Shown one piece after another: positions 1-7,991 of a stretch of 42,980 nucleotides of DNA (position 1 is its first letter; each line of letters opens with the position of its first letter). Source of the DNA: Mycolicibacterium moriokaense. GTDB lineage: Bacteria; Actinomycetota; Actinomycetes; Mycobacteriales; Mycobacteriaceae. The notes below the pieces were generated by a model that saw only the letters and a list, made by a program, of their open reading frames with translations, searched no databases and was not told the origin of the DNA. The stretch covers positions 1 to 42,980 of the forward strand of contig NZ_QJJU01000036.1 of NCBI RefSeq assembly GCF_003201655.1, in the 5' to 3' direction. A program made the position numbers and the translations under genes.

Positions 1-834
1 CTGCCGTCGATGTATCACCAGTTCATGGAGCTCGCCGAGGTCGACATCACCAAGGAACCGATGGAAGTCGGGCCGACGTGCCACTACGTCATGGGTGGAA
101 TCGAGGTCGACCCGGACACCGGCGCCGCACGGACGCCGGGGCTGTTCGCCGCGGGCGAATGCTCGGGCGGCATGCACGGCTCCAACCGGCTCGGCGGCAA
201 CTCGCTTTCGGACCTGCTGGTGTTCGGGCGCCGCGCAGGGCTGGGCGCCGCTGACTACGTGCGCGCACTGGCTGAGCGGCCAAAGGTTTCCGACGACACG
301 ATTGCCGAGGCTGCCAAGCTGGCGCTGGCGCCGTTCGACGGCCCGACCAACGGAGACAGCGCGGAGAATCCGTACACCCTGCACCTCGCTCTGCAGGACA
401 CGATGAACACCCTGGTCGGCATCATCCGCAACGCCGACGAAGTCTCCGAGGCGCTGGCCAAACTGACCGATCTGCGCGAGCGGTTCAAGCATGTGCAGGT
501 GGAGGGCCACCGGCAGTTCAACCCCGGCTGGCATCTGGCGGTCGACCTCCGCAACATGTTGTTGGTCAGCGAATGCGTGGCCAAGGCCGCGCTGGAGCGC
601 ACCGAGAGCCGCGGCGGCCACACCCGCGACGACCATCCGTCGATGGAGCCGGAGTGGCGCAAGACTCTGTTGGTGTGCCGGACCGAAGGCGATGCCGTCG
701 TCCCCGACGTCACCATCACCCACGAGGACCAGGTGCCGATGCGCGAGGACCTGCTCGAGTTGGTCGACATCGAAGAGTTGGAGAAGTACTTCACCGCTGA
801 AGAACTCGCCAACCACCCGGCAAGGAGAAGCTGA
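1..834 (+). CDS. sdhA: succinate dehydrogenase flavoprotein subunit (Sdh1 type), 3' part
   Basis: This is the C-terminal part of the FAD-bearing catalytic subunit of succinate dehydrogenase, which oxidises succinate to fumarate at the cytoplasmic face of the membrane. The frame is open from the first base of the window, so the gene begins upstream. The stretch HYVMGGIEVD followed by GLFAAGECSGGMHGSNRLGGNSLSD (given here only as landmarks around codons 29-69) is the FAD/substrate region of the family, with the substrate-binding His and Arg. The C-terminal capping part carries the expected HPSMEPEWRKTLLV segment. The stop codon overlaps the sdhB start (TGATG), so the two are translationally coupled. 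By gene order it corresponds to Rv0248c of M. tuberculosis (from memory). Family identity is very secure; only the 5' end is missing. Confidence 0.96.
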   Translation: MPSMYHQFMELAEVDITKEPMEVGPTCHYVMGGIEVDPDTGAARTPGLFAAGECSGGMHGSNRLGGNSLSDLLVFGRRAGLGAADYVRALAERPKVSDDTIAEAAKLALAPFDGPTNGDSAENPYTLHLALQDTMNTLVGIIRNADEVSEALAKLTDLRERFKHVQVEGHRQFNPGWHLAVDLRNMLLVSECVAKAALERTESRGGHTRDDHPSMEPEWRKTLLVCRTEGDAVVPDVTITHEDQVPMREDLLELVDIEELEKYFTAEELANHPARRS

Positions 835-1586
835 TGGCGTATCAAGCGAAGATGCGGGTCTGGCGCGGCGATGACGACGGCGGCGGGCTGCAGGACTACA
901 CGGTCGAGGTCAACGAGGGCGAGGTGGTGCTCGACATCATCCACAGGCTGCAGCAGACGCAGGTTGGCGACCTCGCCGTGCGGTGGAACTGCAAAGCGGG
1001 CAAGTGCGGATCCTGCTCGGCCGAGATCAACGGCCGGCCCAAGCTGCTGTGCATGACGCGGATGTCGACGTTCGACCCGACCGAGACGATCACGGTCACG
1101 CCCCTGCGAACCTTCCCAGTGATCCGCGACCTGGTGACCGACGTGTCGTTCAACTACGAAAAGGCCAGGGAGATCCCGTCGTTCACGCCGCCGAAGGACC
1201 TGCAGCCCGGCGAGTACCGGATGATGCAGGAGGACGTGAACCGGTCACAGGAGTTCCGCAAGTGCATCGAGTGCTTCCTGTGCCAGAACACCTGCCACGT
1301 GGTGCGTGATCACGAAGAGAACAAGAAGGCGTTCTCTGGACCGCGGTATTTGATGCGCCAGACCGAACTCGATATGCATCCGCTGGACACGCTCGACAAT
1401 CGGTCCGTGCAGGCGCAGGAGGAGAACGGCCTGGGCTTCTGCAACATCACCAAGTGCTGCACAGAGGTGTGCCCCGAGCACATCAAGATCACGGACAACG
1501 CACTGATCCCGCTTAAGGAGCGCGCCGCGGACCGCAAGTACGACCCCGTGGTGTGGCTCGGAAACAAACTGTTCAGGCGAAGTTAG
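834..1586 (+). CDS. sdhB: succinate dehydrogenase iron-sulfur subunit (Sdh1 type)
   Basis: Electron-transfer subunit of succinate dehydrogenase, passing electrons from FAD to menaquinone through three Fe-S clusters. The 250 residues show a ferredoxin-like domain with C53, C58, C61 and C73 for the [2Fe-2S] cluster, then CIECFLCQNTC (C144, C147, C150, C154) and KCCTEVCPEH (C203 further up, C208/C209, C213) for the [4Fe-4S] and [3Fe-4S] clusters. All expected ligands are present. The ATG overlaps the sdhA stop by one base. No membrane-anchor gene follows, so the anchor is presumably upstream, as in the mycobacterial Sdh1 operon (Rv0249c-Rv0247c, from memory). A small hairpin (GCGAG-cact-CTCGC, 1587-1600) follows the stop but has no clear T-run. 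Confidence 0.96.
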   Translation: MAYQAKMRVWRGDDDGGGLQDYTVEVNEGEVVLDIIHRLQQTQVGDLAVRWNCKAGKCGSCSAEINGRPKLLCMTRMSTFDPTETITVTPLRTFPVIRDLVTDVSFNYEKAREIPSFTPPKDLQPGEYRMMQEDVNRSQEFRKCIECFLCQNTCHVVRDHEENKKAFSGPRYLMRQTELDMHPLDTLDNRSVQAQEENGLGFCNITKCCTEVCPEHIKITDNALIPLKERAADRKYDPVVWLGNKLFRRS

Positions 1587-1645
1587 GCGAGCACTCTCGC
1601 GGGTAGTCTTCATTCAGCGGCCAATCAACGACGAAAGGCAGCAGG

Positions 1646-1807
1646 ATGAACATGCGAGAGCCTCATAGCATCAACGACATTCGTACCGCGATCCGTGAGC
1701 TGAGCGCGCGGGCTGAGTTGGCACGCAAAGAAGGCCGACCTGCCGACGCCGACGAACTCGAGCAGCGTATTACGGGTTATCGCGAGGAACTCGCCACCCG
1801 TCCGTAG
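1646..1807 (+). CDS. small charged helical protein of 53 residues
   Basis: A short gene 59 bases downstream of sdhB. It starts at ATG with an AGGCAGCAGG-like ribosome site just upstream, and a second in-frame ATG two codons later is possible. The predicted protein begins MNMREPHSINDIRTAIREL and continues as a highly charged, alanine/glutamate/arginine-rich sequence that should fold as one or two amphipathic helices. It has no signal peptide, membrane segment or cysteine. The stop codon lies one base from the stop of the convergent flavin reductase gene. I do not recognise a family. The codon usage (G/C at third positions) and the ribosome site support it being real. It could be co-transcribed with the sdh operon, but a link to succinate dehydrogenase is only inferred from position. 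Confidence 0.6.
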   Translation: MNMREPHSINDIRTAIRELSARAELARKEGRPADADELEQRITGYREELATRP

Positions 1808-1808
1808 T

Positions 1809-2294
1809 TTAGCCGCCGAGCCGACGAAATGTGCTCCGGTGAAAGACAATCGGCGGTACTTCGGCGTGCACGGTGATATCGCTGATCCGGAGAATCACGA
1901 TGCTGTGGTCCCCTGCGGGCACCACCTGTTGGATGGCACTTTCCAGCCAAACGCTCGTGCCCGCGACGAATACCGCGCCGGAGTCCCTGGATATCGTCTC
2001 AAGACCCGCGAACCGGTCGCCGGTCTTGGCGGCCAGAGTGCGGGCCGCCTCGTCGTGGGCTTCGCCAAGCACGCTGATTCCCAGGTAGGGCAGATCCCTC
2101 AGCTTCGGCCACGTCTCAGAGCTGTTCTGCACGCAGAACGACACCAGCGGTGGATCGAGCGACACCGGCACAAAGGTGCTGACGGCCAGGCCCACCCGGG
2201 TGCCGCCCACCTCGGCGGCGATCGCGATGACGCCGGACGGGAAATGCCCGAACGCTTCCCGCAGTGTGGTGGGGCTCAGATCAGTAGGACTCAT
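1809..2294 (-). CDS. flavin reductase-like, FMN-binding split-barrel protein
   Basis: Member of the flavin reductase/FMN-binding family (HpaC-like), which reduces flavin with NAD(P)H or works as the reductase partner of a monooxygenase. The protein has LREAFGHFPSGVIAIAAEV near the start, VSLDPPLVSFCVQNSSETWPKL in the middle (FMN and dimer region) and ends HRSTFRRLGG, all typical for the family. I place the start at the second of two nearby ATGs (2294, giving 161 residues). The first (2303, ESM...) has no ribosome site at usable distance, while the second is preceded by GATGGA. It corresponds by position and size to Rv0245. It stands alone on the minus strand, facing the small gene at 1646. 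The substrate or partner cannot be told from sequence. Confidence 0.88.
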   Translation of the reverse strand: MSPTDLSPTTLREAFGHFPSGVIAIAAEVGGTRVGLAVSTFVPVSLDPPLVSFCVQNSSETWPKLRDLPYLGISVLGEAHDEAARTLAAKTGDRFAGLETISRDSGAVFVAGTSVWLESAIQQVVPAGDHSIVILRISDITVHAEVPPIVFHRSTFRRLGG

Positions 2295-2473
2295 CGATTC
2301 CATCTTCACACGTATGCGCGCAGCGCGGCCATGGCCGCGGTCAGCATGGATCAAAAGGAAACGGCCTGCGGGGCACTACTGCTGATCAGAAAGTGGTCCC
2401 GCATGCGGTACCACGTTTCGAGAAGGAACCTGACTCAGCCGAGGTGCGCGTGTGGGCCGTGTTACTGACGGGG

Positions 2474-3556
2474 CTAGTCAGCCCAGCGCTGCGCCTCGAC
2501 ATCGGCGGACCGCGCCGATTGCATCGGCACGTCGAGCCCGTCATAGATGCCGGGCTTCTGGGTGGACAACCAGTCGAGCGCACCGAGCAACCGGTTCGCC
2601 GCGGTCGTATTGCCGCCGTCGGCGCGGGTGCCGCCAGGCAAGTCGGCACGGCTGAGGAGCGTCAGCTGAGGGTCGCCGTCGACGATCACCCGATGATCGC
2701 CGACACCTTCGTCGGGGTATGGCCAGTCCGGCGCGCAGGACGCGTGGATCCGGGTGATGTGGTCGATGACGATCCGCTCACGCCCGCCCGACTTTCCGAT
2801 CACCTTGAGCCAGAACGCGCCCTGGGTGCCTTTCTCGAACCGCCCCATGACGGTGTCCACCGATTCGGTCAGCGGGAGCCGCTCGACCTCCTCGGTGATC
2901 TCGTCGATCTCCAGCCCAAGGCCCCGTGCGATGAGCCGGATGTTGCCGCCCCACACCATCGTCGGGACCGACGGAAGCAGCATCATCGGGAGCTCGTCCA
3001 TCGAGCCGCCGAATCCGCACGAGACCTTCACCGCGTACGGCTGGTCATAGGTGGAGTAGTCGAAGATCTCCTGGCAGTGAATGGATCGGATGCGGGTGCA
3101 CAGCCCTGCGGCAATGATCGCGAGGGCATCGTTGCCCCAGCCCGGGTCCACGCCGCTGACGAGCAACGTGGCGCCACCCTCCTCGGCGGCCTGGGTGAGC
3201 CGCTCGACCCACTCCGGCGGAGCGGAGCGGGGGTCGTAGAGCGAGTACAGCGACGGGGTCACCACGTGCTTGCCTGCCCGTAGGCAGCGCTCGATGTCGT
3301 TGATCGCGTCGTCGGGACGGATGTCGCCGGATGCCATGTAGGCGACGGCATCGCATCCGGCCAATGCGGCGGCGACGTCAGTGGTGGCCGCGACGCCCGT
3401 GTCGGAGTCGAGCCTCGTAAAAGTCGCGGCGTCCTTACCGTCTTTGTCCGGCGAGGACGTGATGACGCCGGACAGTCCCAACCCGGGAAACGCCACCGCC
3501 GAGCGGATCGCTGTAGCCCCCATATTGCCTGTTCCCCACACCGCGACACGAAGCAC
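2474..3556 (-). CDS. NAD(P)-binding dehydrogenase related to dihydrodipicolinate reductase/diaminopentanoate dehydrogenase
   Basis: A 360-residue oxidoreductase with an N-terminal Rossmann fold (VAVWGTGNMG, residues 4-13) and a C-terminal domain like the 2,4-diaminopentanoate dehydrogenase family. The segment AGKHVVTPSLYSLYDPR and the VSGVDPGWGNDAL stretch belong to this group, which mycobacteria carry in several copies annotated as dihydrodipicolinate reductase. The substrate is unknown, and it is not expected to be the lysine-pathway DapB because of its length and C-terminus. The start is GTG at 3556. It is preceded by TAGGGT six bases upstream, so the mRNA is probably leaderless. It is transcribed away from fadE5 across a 238-base divergent region. 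Confidence 0.82.
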   Translation of the reverse strand: MLRVAVWGTGNMGATAIRSAVAFPGLGLSGVITSSPDKDGKDAATFTRLDSDTGVAATTDVAAALAGCDAVAYMASGDIRPDDAINDIERCLRAGKHVVTPSLYSLYDPRSAPPEWVERLTQAAEEGGATLLVSGVDPGWGNDALAIIAAGLCTRIRSIHCQEIFDYSTYDQPYAVKVSCGFGGSMDELPMMLLPSVPTMVWGGNIRLIARGLGLEIDEITEEVERLPLTESVDTVMGRFEKGTQGAFWLKVIGKSGGRERIVIDHITRIHASCAPDWPYPDEGVGDHRVIVDGDPQLTLLSRADLPGGTRADGGNTTAANRLLGALDWLSTQKPGIYDGLDVPMQSARSADVEAQRWAD

Positions 3557-3692
3557 TCGGACACCCTATCCGGACCCCTCGTGATGAACCTCACACGGGG
3601 CTGAACACGCAGTTCAGACACCTGTCAACTGCGGTTTTGGCGCCCCGGCCAACCACTGGGTTACATAGGTTGTGGAAATTGCTCACAGTCGC

Positions 3693-3721
3693 TTTGTGTT
3701 GAAGTTACTGAACGGTATAGT
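3693..3721 (+). promoter_or_regulatory. putative promoter of fadE5
   Basis: TTTGTG (3693-3698) and TATAGT (3716-3721) are separated by 17 bases and lie about 75 bases upstream of the fadE5 GTG. This is a plausible sigma-A type promoter, and the -10 lies on the first of two operator-like repeats. It is a prediction from spacing and hexamers only. Confidence 0.5.
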
Positions 3722-3757
3722 TCGGGCCAGTTACTGGTGGGTAACTTAGACCTAAGT
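3705..3757. promoter_or_regulatory. operator cluster upstream of fadE5: two TTACTG-type repeats and a palindrome
   Basis: Two related 14-bp sites lie 26 bp apart: TTACTGAACGGTAT (3705-3718) and TTACTGGTGGGTAA (3731-3744). The second is an inverted repeat, AGTTAC-6-GTAACT (3729-3746). Both resemble the perfect TTACTC-NN-GAGTAA palindromes found at 11247 and 17743. A further perfect palindrome, ACTTAG-AC-CTAAGT, occupies 3744-3757. The first site overlaps the predicted -10. The arrangement suggests repression by the TetR protein encoded at 17120-17743 and perhaps by a second regulator. Confidence 0.55.
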
Positions 3758-3794
3758 ACCCAACCGCAGGTGGCATTCTCGACGAGGAGGAACA

Positions 3795-5630
3795 GTGAGC
3801 CACTACAAGAGCAACGTCCGTGACCAGGTATTCAACCTGTTCGAGGTGCTGGGTGTCGACAAGGCGCTCGGTGAGGGCGCATACGCCGACCTGGACGCGG
3901 ACACCGCTAAGGAAATGCTGGGCGAGATGGTCCGGCTGGCCGAGGGTCCGATCGCAGAATCGTTCGCCGACGCCGACCGCAACCCCCCGGTGTTCGACCC
4001 CAAGACCCACAGCGTGGCGCTGCCCGAGTCGTTCAAGAAGTCGGTTCACGCTCTGCTTGACGGCGGCTGGGACAAGATCGGCCTCGACGAGGAGCTCGGC
4101 GGCATGCCGATGCCCCGCGCCCTGCAGTGGGCACTGATTGAGCACATCCTCGGCGCCAACCCGGCCGCGTACATGTACGCGATGGGCGCGGGCATGGCAC
4201 AGATCTTGCACAACCTCGGCACCGACGAGCAGAAGAAGTGGGCGGTTCTGGCCGCCGAGCGCGGTTGGACCGCGACCATGGTGCTCACCGAGCCCGATGC
4301 CGGCTCCGATGTCGGCGCAGGCCGCACCAAGGCCGTCAAGCAGGAGGATGGCTCCTGGCACATCGACGGCGTGAAGCGCTTCATCACCTCCGGCGACGCC
4401 GACGACATCGGCGAGAACATCATTCACCTGGTGCTGGCCCGCCCCGAGGGCGCCGGACCCGGCACCAAGGGTCTTTCGCTGTTCTTCGTGCCGAAGTTCC
4501 TGTTCGACACAGAGACCGGCGAGCCTCTCGAGCGCAACGGTGTGTTCGTCACCAACGTCGAGCACAAGATGGGCCTGAAGGTCTCCACGACCTGCGAGCT
4601 GTCCCTTGGGCAGCACGACGTCCCCGCCAAGGGCTGGCTGGTCGGCGAGGTTCACGAGGGCATTGCCCAGATGTTCGACGTCATCGAGCAGGCTCGAATG
4701 ATGGTGGGCACCAAGGCCATCGCCACTCTGTCCACCGGCTACCTCAACGCGCTTGACTACGCGAAGAACCGCGTGCAGGGCGCTGACCTGACCCAGATGA
4801 CCGACAAGACCGCGCCGCGCGTGACCATCACGCATCACCCGGACGTGCGTCGTTCGCTGATGACCCAGAAGGCCTACGCCGAGGGTCTGCGCGCGCTGTA
4901 CCTGTACACCGCGACGTTCCAGGACGCGCCGGTGGCCAAGGCTCTCCACGATGTGGACGCCGAGCTGGCGGTCAAGGTCAACGATCTGCTGCTGCCCGTC
5001 GTCAAGGGTGTCGGCTCGGAGCAGGCGTACGCCAAGCTCACCGAGAGCCTGCAGACCTTCGGTGGTTCCGGCTTCCTGCAGGACTACCCGATCGAGCAGT
5101 ACATCCGTGACGCCAAGATCGACTCGCTCTACGAGGGCACCACGGCCATCCAGGCGCAGGACTTCTTCTTCCGCAAGATCGTGCGGGACAAGGGACAGGC
5201 GCTGGCCTACGTGGCCGGGCAGGTCGACCAGTTCGTCAAGAACGAGGCAGGCAACGGCCGGCTCAAGGCCGAGCGTGCGCTGCTGGCCACCGCCCTTGAG
5301 GACGTGCAGGGCATGGCCGCCACGCTGACCGGCTACCTGATGGCCGCGCAGGAGAACTCAGCTGAGCTCTACAAGGTCGGCCTGGGTTCGGTGCGCTTCC
5401 TGATGAGCGTCGGCGACCTGCTCATCGGCTGGTTCCTGCAGCAGCATGCCGCCAAGGCCATCGAGGCGCTCGACGCCGGGGCCACCGGTGACGATCGCGC
5501 CTTCTACGAGGGCAAGATCGCGGTGGCGTCGTTCTTCGCGAAGAACATGCTTCCGCTGCTCACCAGCACCCGTCAGGTGATCGACACCCTCGACAACGAG
5601 GTCATGGAACTGGACGAGGCGGCCTTCTAA
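3795..5630 (+). CDS. fadE5: acyl-CoA dehydrogenase FadE5
   Basis: FAD-dependent acyl-CoA dehydrogenase that introduces the trans-2 double bond in fatty acyl-CoA, the first step of beta-oxidation. Its 611 residues match the long ACAD subfamily of mycobacterial FadE5, with the extra N-terminal and C-terminal domains (beginning MSHYKSNVRD, ending LDEAAF). Landmarks are LTEPDAGSDVGAGRTKA (FAD/substrate strand region), GGSGFLQDYPIEQYIRDAKI, and YEGTTAIQAQDFFFRK, where Glu447 is the expected catalytic base. The GTG start has a strong GAGGAGG site four bases upstream. It is a single gene with its own promoter and a strong terminator. A paralogue of identical length lies at 34858-36693. It corresponds to Rv0244c. 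Confidence 0.96.
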   Translation: MSHYKSNVRDQVFNLFEVLGVDKALGEGAYADLDADTAKEMLGEMVRLAEGPIAESFADADRNPPVFDPKTHSVALPESFKKSVHALLDGGWDKIGLDEELGGMPMPRALQWALIEHILGANPAAYMYAMGAGMAQILHNLGTDEQKKWAVLAAERGWTATMVLTEPDAGSDVGAGRTKAVKQEDGSWHIDGVKRFITSGDADDIGENIIHLVLARPEGAGPGTKGLSLFFVPKFLFDTETGEPLERNGVFVTNVEHKMGLKVSTTCELSLGQHDVPAKGWLVGEVHEGIAQMFDVIEQARMMVGTKAIATLSTGYLNALDYAKNRVQGADLTQMTDKTAPRVTITHHPDVRRSLMTQKAYAEGLRALYLYTATFQDAPVAKALHDVDAELAVKVNDLLLPVVKGVGSEQAYAKLTESLQTFGGSGFLQDYPIEQYIRDAKIDSLYEGTTAIQAQDFFFRKIVRDKGQALAYVAGQVDQFVKNEAGNGRLKAERALLATALEDVQGMAATLTGYLMAAQENSAELYKVGLGSVRFLMSVGDLLIGWFLQQHAAKAIEALDAGATGDDRAFYEGKIAVASFFAKNMLPLLTSTRQVIDTLDNEVMELDEAAF

Positions 5631-5652
5631 CCTTCTCGAGCCGCTTCGTACC

Positions 5653-5685
5653 AAAAGACCCCCGGACTCTTCCCGGGGGTCTTTT
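5653..5685 (+). terminator. intrinsic terminator of fadE5, probably bidirectional
   Basis: A perfect 13-bp stem (AAAAGACCCCCGG / CCGGGGGTCTTTT) with a seven-base loop begins 23 bases after the fadE5 stop. The arm ends in a T-run on the plus strand and in A-runs that read as T on the minus strand. It therefore also fits as terminator for the convergent DUF732 gene ending at 5697. Confidence 0.92.
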
Positions 5686-5696
5686 GCGTTGGGCTG

Positions 5697-6056
5697 TCAG
5701 TGGTTTGGGCCGACGACCGTTGCGCCGTTGGCCATCTGGTGTACGTACTGGTGGCAGTAGAACTGAGCCGCGTCGACGACGATGAGCAGGGCGGTCTGTC
5801 GATCTATGCGGCCGTTCGCGCCTGCGATGTTGCTGCTGATGTCGCTGGGCTCCATGCCCTGGCTGAGGGCATCGCACACGTGGTGCGCGACCTTGGTGGC
5901 CGACTCCGGGGTACCGAAGCCGATGCCCTGCTGCTGCAACGCGCCAAAGAATTGATCGTCTGCCGTCTCGGCGTTCGCGGTGCCCGCGAAGAGCACGGCG
6001 GCAAGGCCGAACATGCCTGCCGCGACCGCAGGTTTGGTAATGCGTGAGCTGAACAT
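5697..6056 (-). CDS. secreted DUF732 family protein
   Basis: A 119-residue exported protein of the mycobacterial DUF732 family. The signal peptide is clear: MFSSRITKPAVAAGMFGLAA followed by a hydrophobic stretch and an ANA-E cleavage site near residue 29. The mature part, about 90 residues, is mostly helical. It contains DQFFGALQQQGIGFGTPESA, the paired cysteines of the family (VCDAL and FYCHQY) and ends MANGATVVGPNH. Function is unknown for the family. It is divergent from the NHL-repeat gene and convergent with fadE5, sharing the terminator. A perfect 8-bp inverted repeat sits in its leader (6077-6100). Confidence 0.88.
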   Translation of the reverse strand: MFSSRITKPAVAAGMFGLAAVLFAGTANAETADDQFFGALQQQGIGFGTPESATKVAHHVCDALSQGMEPSDISSNIAGANGRIDRQTALLIVVDAAQFYCHQYVHQMANGATVVGPNH

Positions 6057-6076
6057 GACGTTGGTTCCTTAATGGT

Positions 6077-6100
6077 TGGTGTTTTGCGATGGAAACACCA
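6077..6100 (-). promoter_or_regulatory. inverted repeat in the leader of the DUF732 gene
   Basis: TGGTGTTT (6077-6084) and AAACACCA (6093-6100) form a perfect 8-bp inverted repeat with an 8-base spacer, 21 bases upstream of the DUF732 start. It could be an operator or a 5' leader hairpin. No known motif was recognised. Confidence 0.35.
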
Positions 6101-6240
6101 TTGATCAAGGCGCTTGGCGGATTCTTGAAAGCCTCGCTGCCGCTTCTCGACGCCAAGGATTCGCCAAGAGCGCCATCGCAATCTCTTCATAACCGGCACT
6201 ACGACGCTGCCAAAACATCTCGACCAGAAAGGCCACTCCC

Positions 6241-7983
6241 ATGACCGAAGTTTCGCTGCCTGTTCGGCGGCTGAGCCGACGCGCCAGGATCGCGGTCGCC
6301 GTTGGCGTGCTCGTCATCGTCGCCATCGCCGCCGTAGCGAGCATCTTCGCGGTGGTCTCGCATCGGGAACCCCAAAAGCCCACCGTGTCGTATTCGTCAC
6401 AGATCGTGCTGCCCTTCACCCAACTCAAGATGCCCGTAGGCGTGGCTGTCGACGCCGCTGGCAATTCATACGTCGCCGACTACTACACCGGCAGCGTATG
6501 GAAGCTTACGAAGAGTGCGGGTGCTCCAATCTTGCTGCCGTTCAAGGACATCAAGAACCCCGGCGGTGTGGCGGTGGACGGCGCAGGCAACGTCTACGCC
6601 ACCGACCAGACGAATAACCGGGTGATGAAGCTGGCTGCGGGAGCAAGCGAGCCGACAGTGATGCCGTTCACCGGACTCAAGAGCCCTGCCGGTCTAGCTG
6701 TGGACAGTGCGGGCGCCGTGTACGTCGCCGACTTCGGCCGCGGCCGGGTGCTGAAACTGGCGGCAGGAGAGAGCAATCCGACGCGGATGCCAGTCGTCGG
6801 GCTCAAGAACCCCATAGGTGTGTCAGTGGACACCGCAGGTGATCTGTATGTCGCCGACAAAGGCAGCCACCATGTGCTGAAACTCGCGGCGGGGGCGAAC
6901 ATCCCAGTCATAGTGCCGTTCAAGGGGCTCAGCGATCCGGACGGTGTGGCTATCGACAAGAAGGGCAACGTCTACGTCGCCGACCAAGCCAGCCAACGGC
7001 TGTGGATGCTGGCAGCCGGTGCGAACACGCAAACGCAGCTGGAACCGGGTCGCATGGGCGGCCCGTACGGTGTTGCTGTTGATGCTGACGGCACCCTCTA
7101 CGCAACCGATGCAAGCAACGGCGGGGTGTACCAGCTGGCCGCGGGGGCCACGAGCCCAACCGTGATGTCGTTCACCAACACCTCCGACCCGAGCGGTGCG
7201 GCGGCGGACGCCGCAGGCAACTTATACGTCGCCGATGGCCAACATGTATTGAAGCTGTCGCCGGGGGCGGACGCCCCCGCCATCTTGCCGTTCCCGAAGC
7301 TCTTGTCGGCCAACGCCGTCGCCGTGGATACCGCTGGCAACCTCTACGTCACCGAGCAGGACAACCACAGGTTCGCCGAGGACAACCACCCACGGGTCTG
7401 GAAGCTGGCTGCCGGGGCGAGCGACCCCACCTTGCTGCCGTTCCCTGATCTCAAGGAACCCGAGGGCGTGGCCGTCGACAACGGCGGCAACCTCTACGTC
7501 ACCGACACCTACGAAGATCGGGTGTGGAAGCTGGCGGGCGGGTCGAGCACCCCAACCGTGCTGCCCTTCAGCGGCCTCAAAAACCCCGCAGGTGTGGCGG
7601 TCGACGCCGCAGGCAACATCTACGTCGCCGACCGCAGCACCAAGCAGATCGTGAAACTGGCTGCGGGGGCGAACAGCTCGGCTCCCGTGCCGTTGCCCGC
7701 ACTCGAAAGGGTCGATGCGGTGGATGTGGATGCTGCTGGCAACATCTACGTCACCGACTGGCACGATCAGTGCACAGCCCCCAAGGGCCCGTGCACCTTT
7801 CAGGTCGACACCGGCCGACTCGGGGACGGGCGGGTGCTGAAGCTGGCAGCAGGCACCGACACCCCGACCGTGCTGCCGTTGTCCGGCCTCGACTACTCCC
7901 GCGACGTGACAGTCGACGCCGGAGGAAATGTCTTCATCGTCGACGGCACCGACCGGGTGATCGAACTCCCGGTGCAGAGTTAG
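6241..7983 (+). CDS. membrane-anchored NHL-repeat double beta-propeller protein
   Basis: A 580-residue protein with a short cytoplasmic N-terminus rich in arginine, one transmembrane helix at about residues 16-39, and an outside part made wholly of NHL-type repeats. I count 12 repeats of about 41-47 residues with the core GVAVDAAGNxYVAD followed by a VxKLAAG strand. Twelve repeats would make two six-bladed propellers. The closest known relative in design is the extracellular sensor domain of the kinase PknD, but no kinase domain is present here. An insert with two cysteines (DQCTAPKGPCTF) interrupts the 11th repeat. The start has AGAAAGG 8 bases upstream. The MPT64-like gene follows after 8 bases, so they form an operon. 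The ligand is unknown. Confidence 0.88.
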   Translation: MTEVSLPVRRLSRRARIAVAVGVLVIVAIAAVASIFAVVSHREPQKPTVSYSSQIVLPFTQLKMPVGVAVDAAGNSYVADYYTGSVWKLTKSAGAPILLPFKDIKNPGGVAVDGAGNVYATDQTNNRVMKLAAGASEPTVMPFTGLKSPAGLAVDSAGAVYVADFGRGRVLKLAAGESNPTRMPVVGLKNPIGVSVDTAGDLYVADKGSHHVLKLAAGANIPVIVPFKGLSDPDGVAIDKKGNVYVADQASQRLWMLAAGANTQTQLEPGRMGGPYGVAVDADGTLYATDASNGGVYQLAAGATSPTVMSFTNTSDPSGAAADAAGNLYVADGQHVLKLSPGADAPAILPFPKLLSANAVAVDTAGNLYVTEQDNHRFAEDNHPRVWKLAAGASDPTLLPFPDLKEPEGVAVDNGGNLYVTDTYEDRVWKLAGGSSTPTVLPFSGLKNPAGVAVDAAGNIYVADRSTKQIVKLAAGANSSAPVPLPALERVDAVDVDAAGNIYVTDWHDQCTAPKGPCTFQVDTGRLGDGRVLKLAAGTDTPTVLPLSGLDYSRDVTVDAGGNVFIVDGTDRVIELPVQS

Positions 7984-7991
7984 GACACAAC

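Noticed and set aside
1839..2468. 209-codon open frame antisense to the flavin reductase
   Set aside because: No domain, His/Arg-rich, and overlaps a recognised family gene.
2460..2485. CTGAC...GTCAG hairpin at the end of the dehydrogenase gene
   Set aside because: Only 5 bp, overlaps the stop codon and has no T-run, so it is not a convincing terminator.
3705..4949. 414-codon open frame antisense to fadE5
   Set aside because: It is a mirror of the high-GC codon pattern of fadE5, with Val/Leu/His/Gly-rich low-quality sequence and no family features.
6400..7980. Periodic repeats of about 125-140 bp as a candidate DNA repeat array
   Set aside because: They are explained by the NHL protein repeats; the DNA varies at third positions and there are no CRISPR-like spacers.
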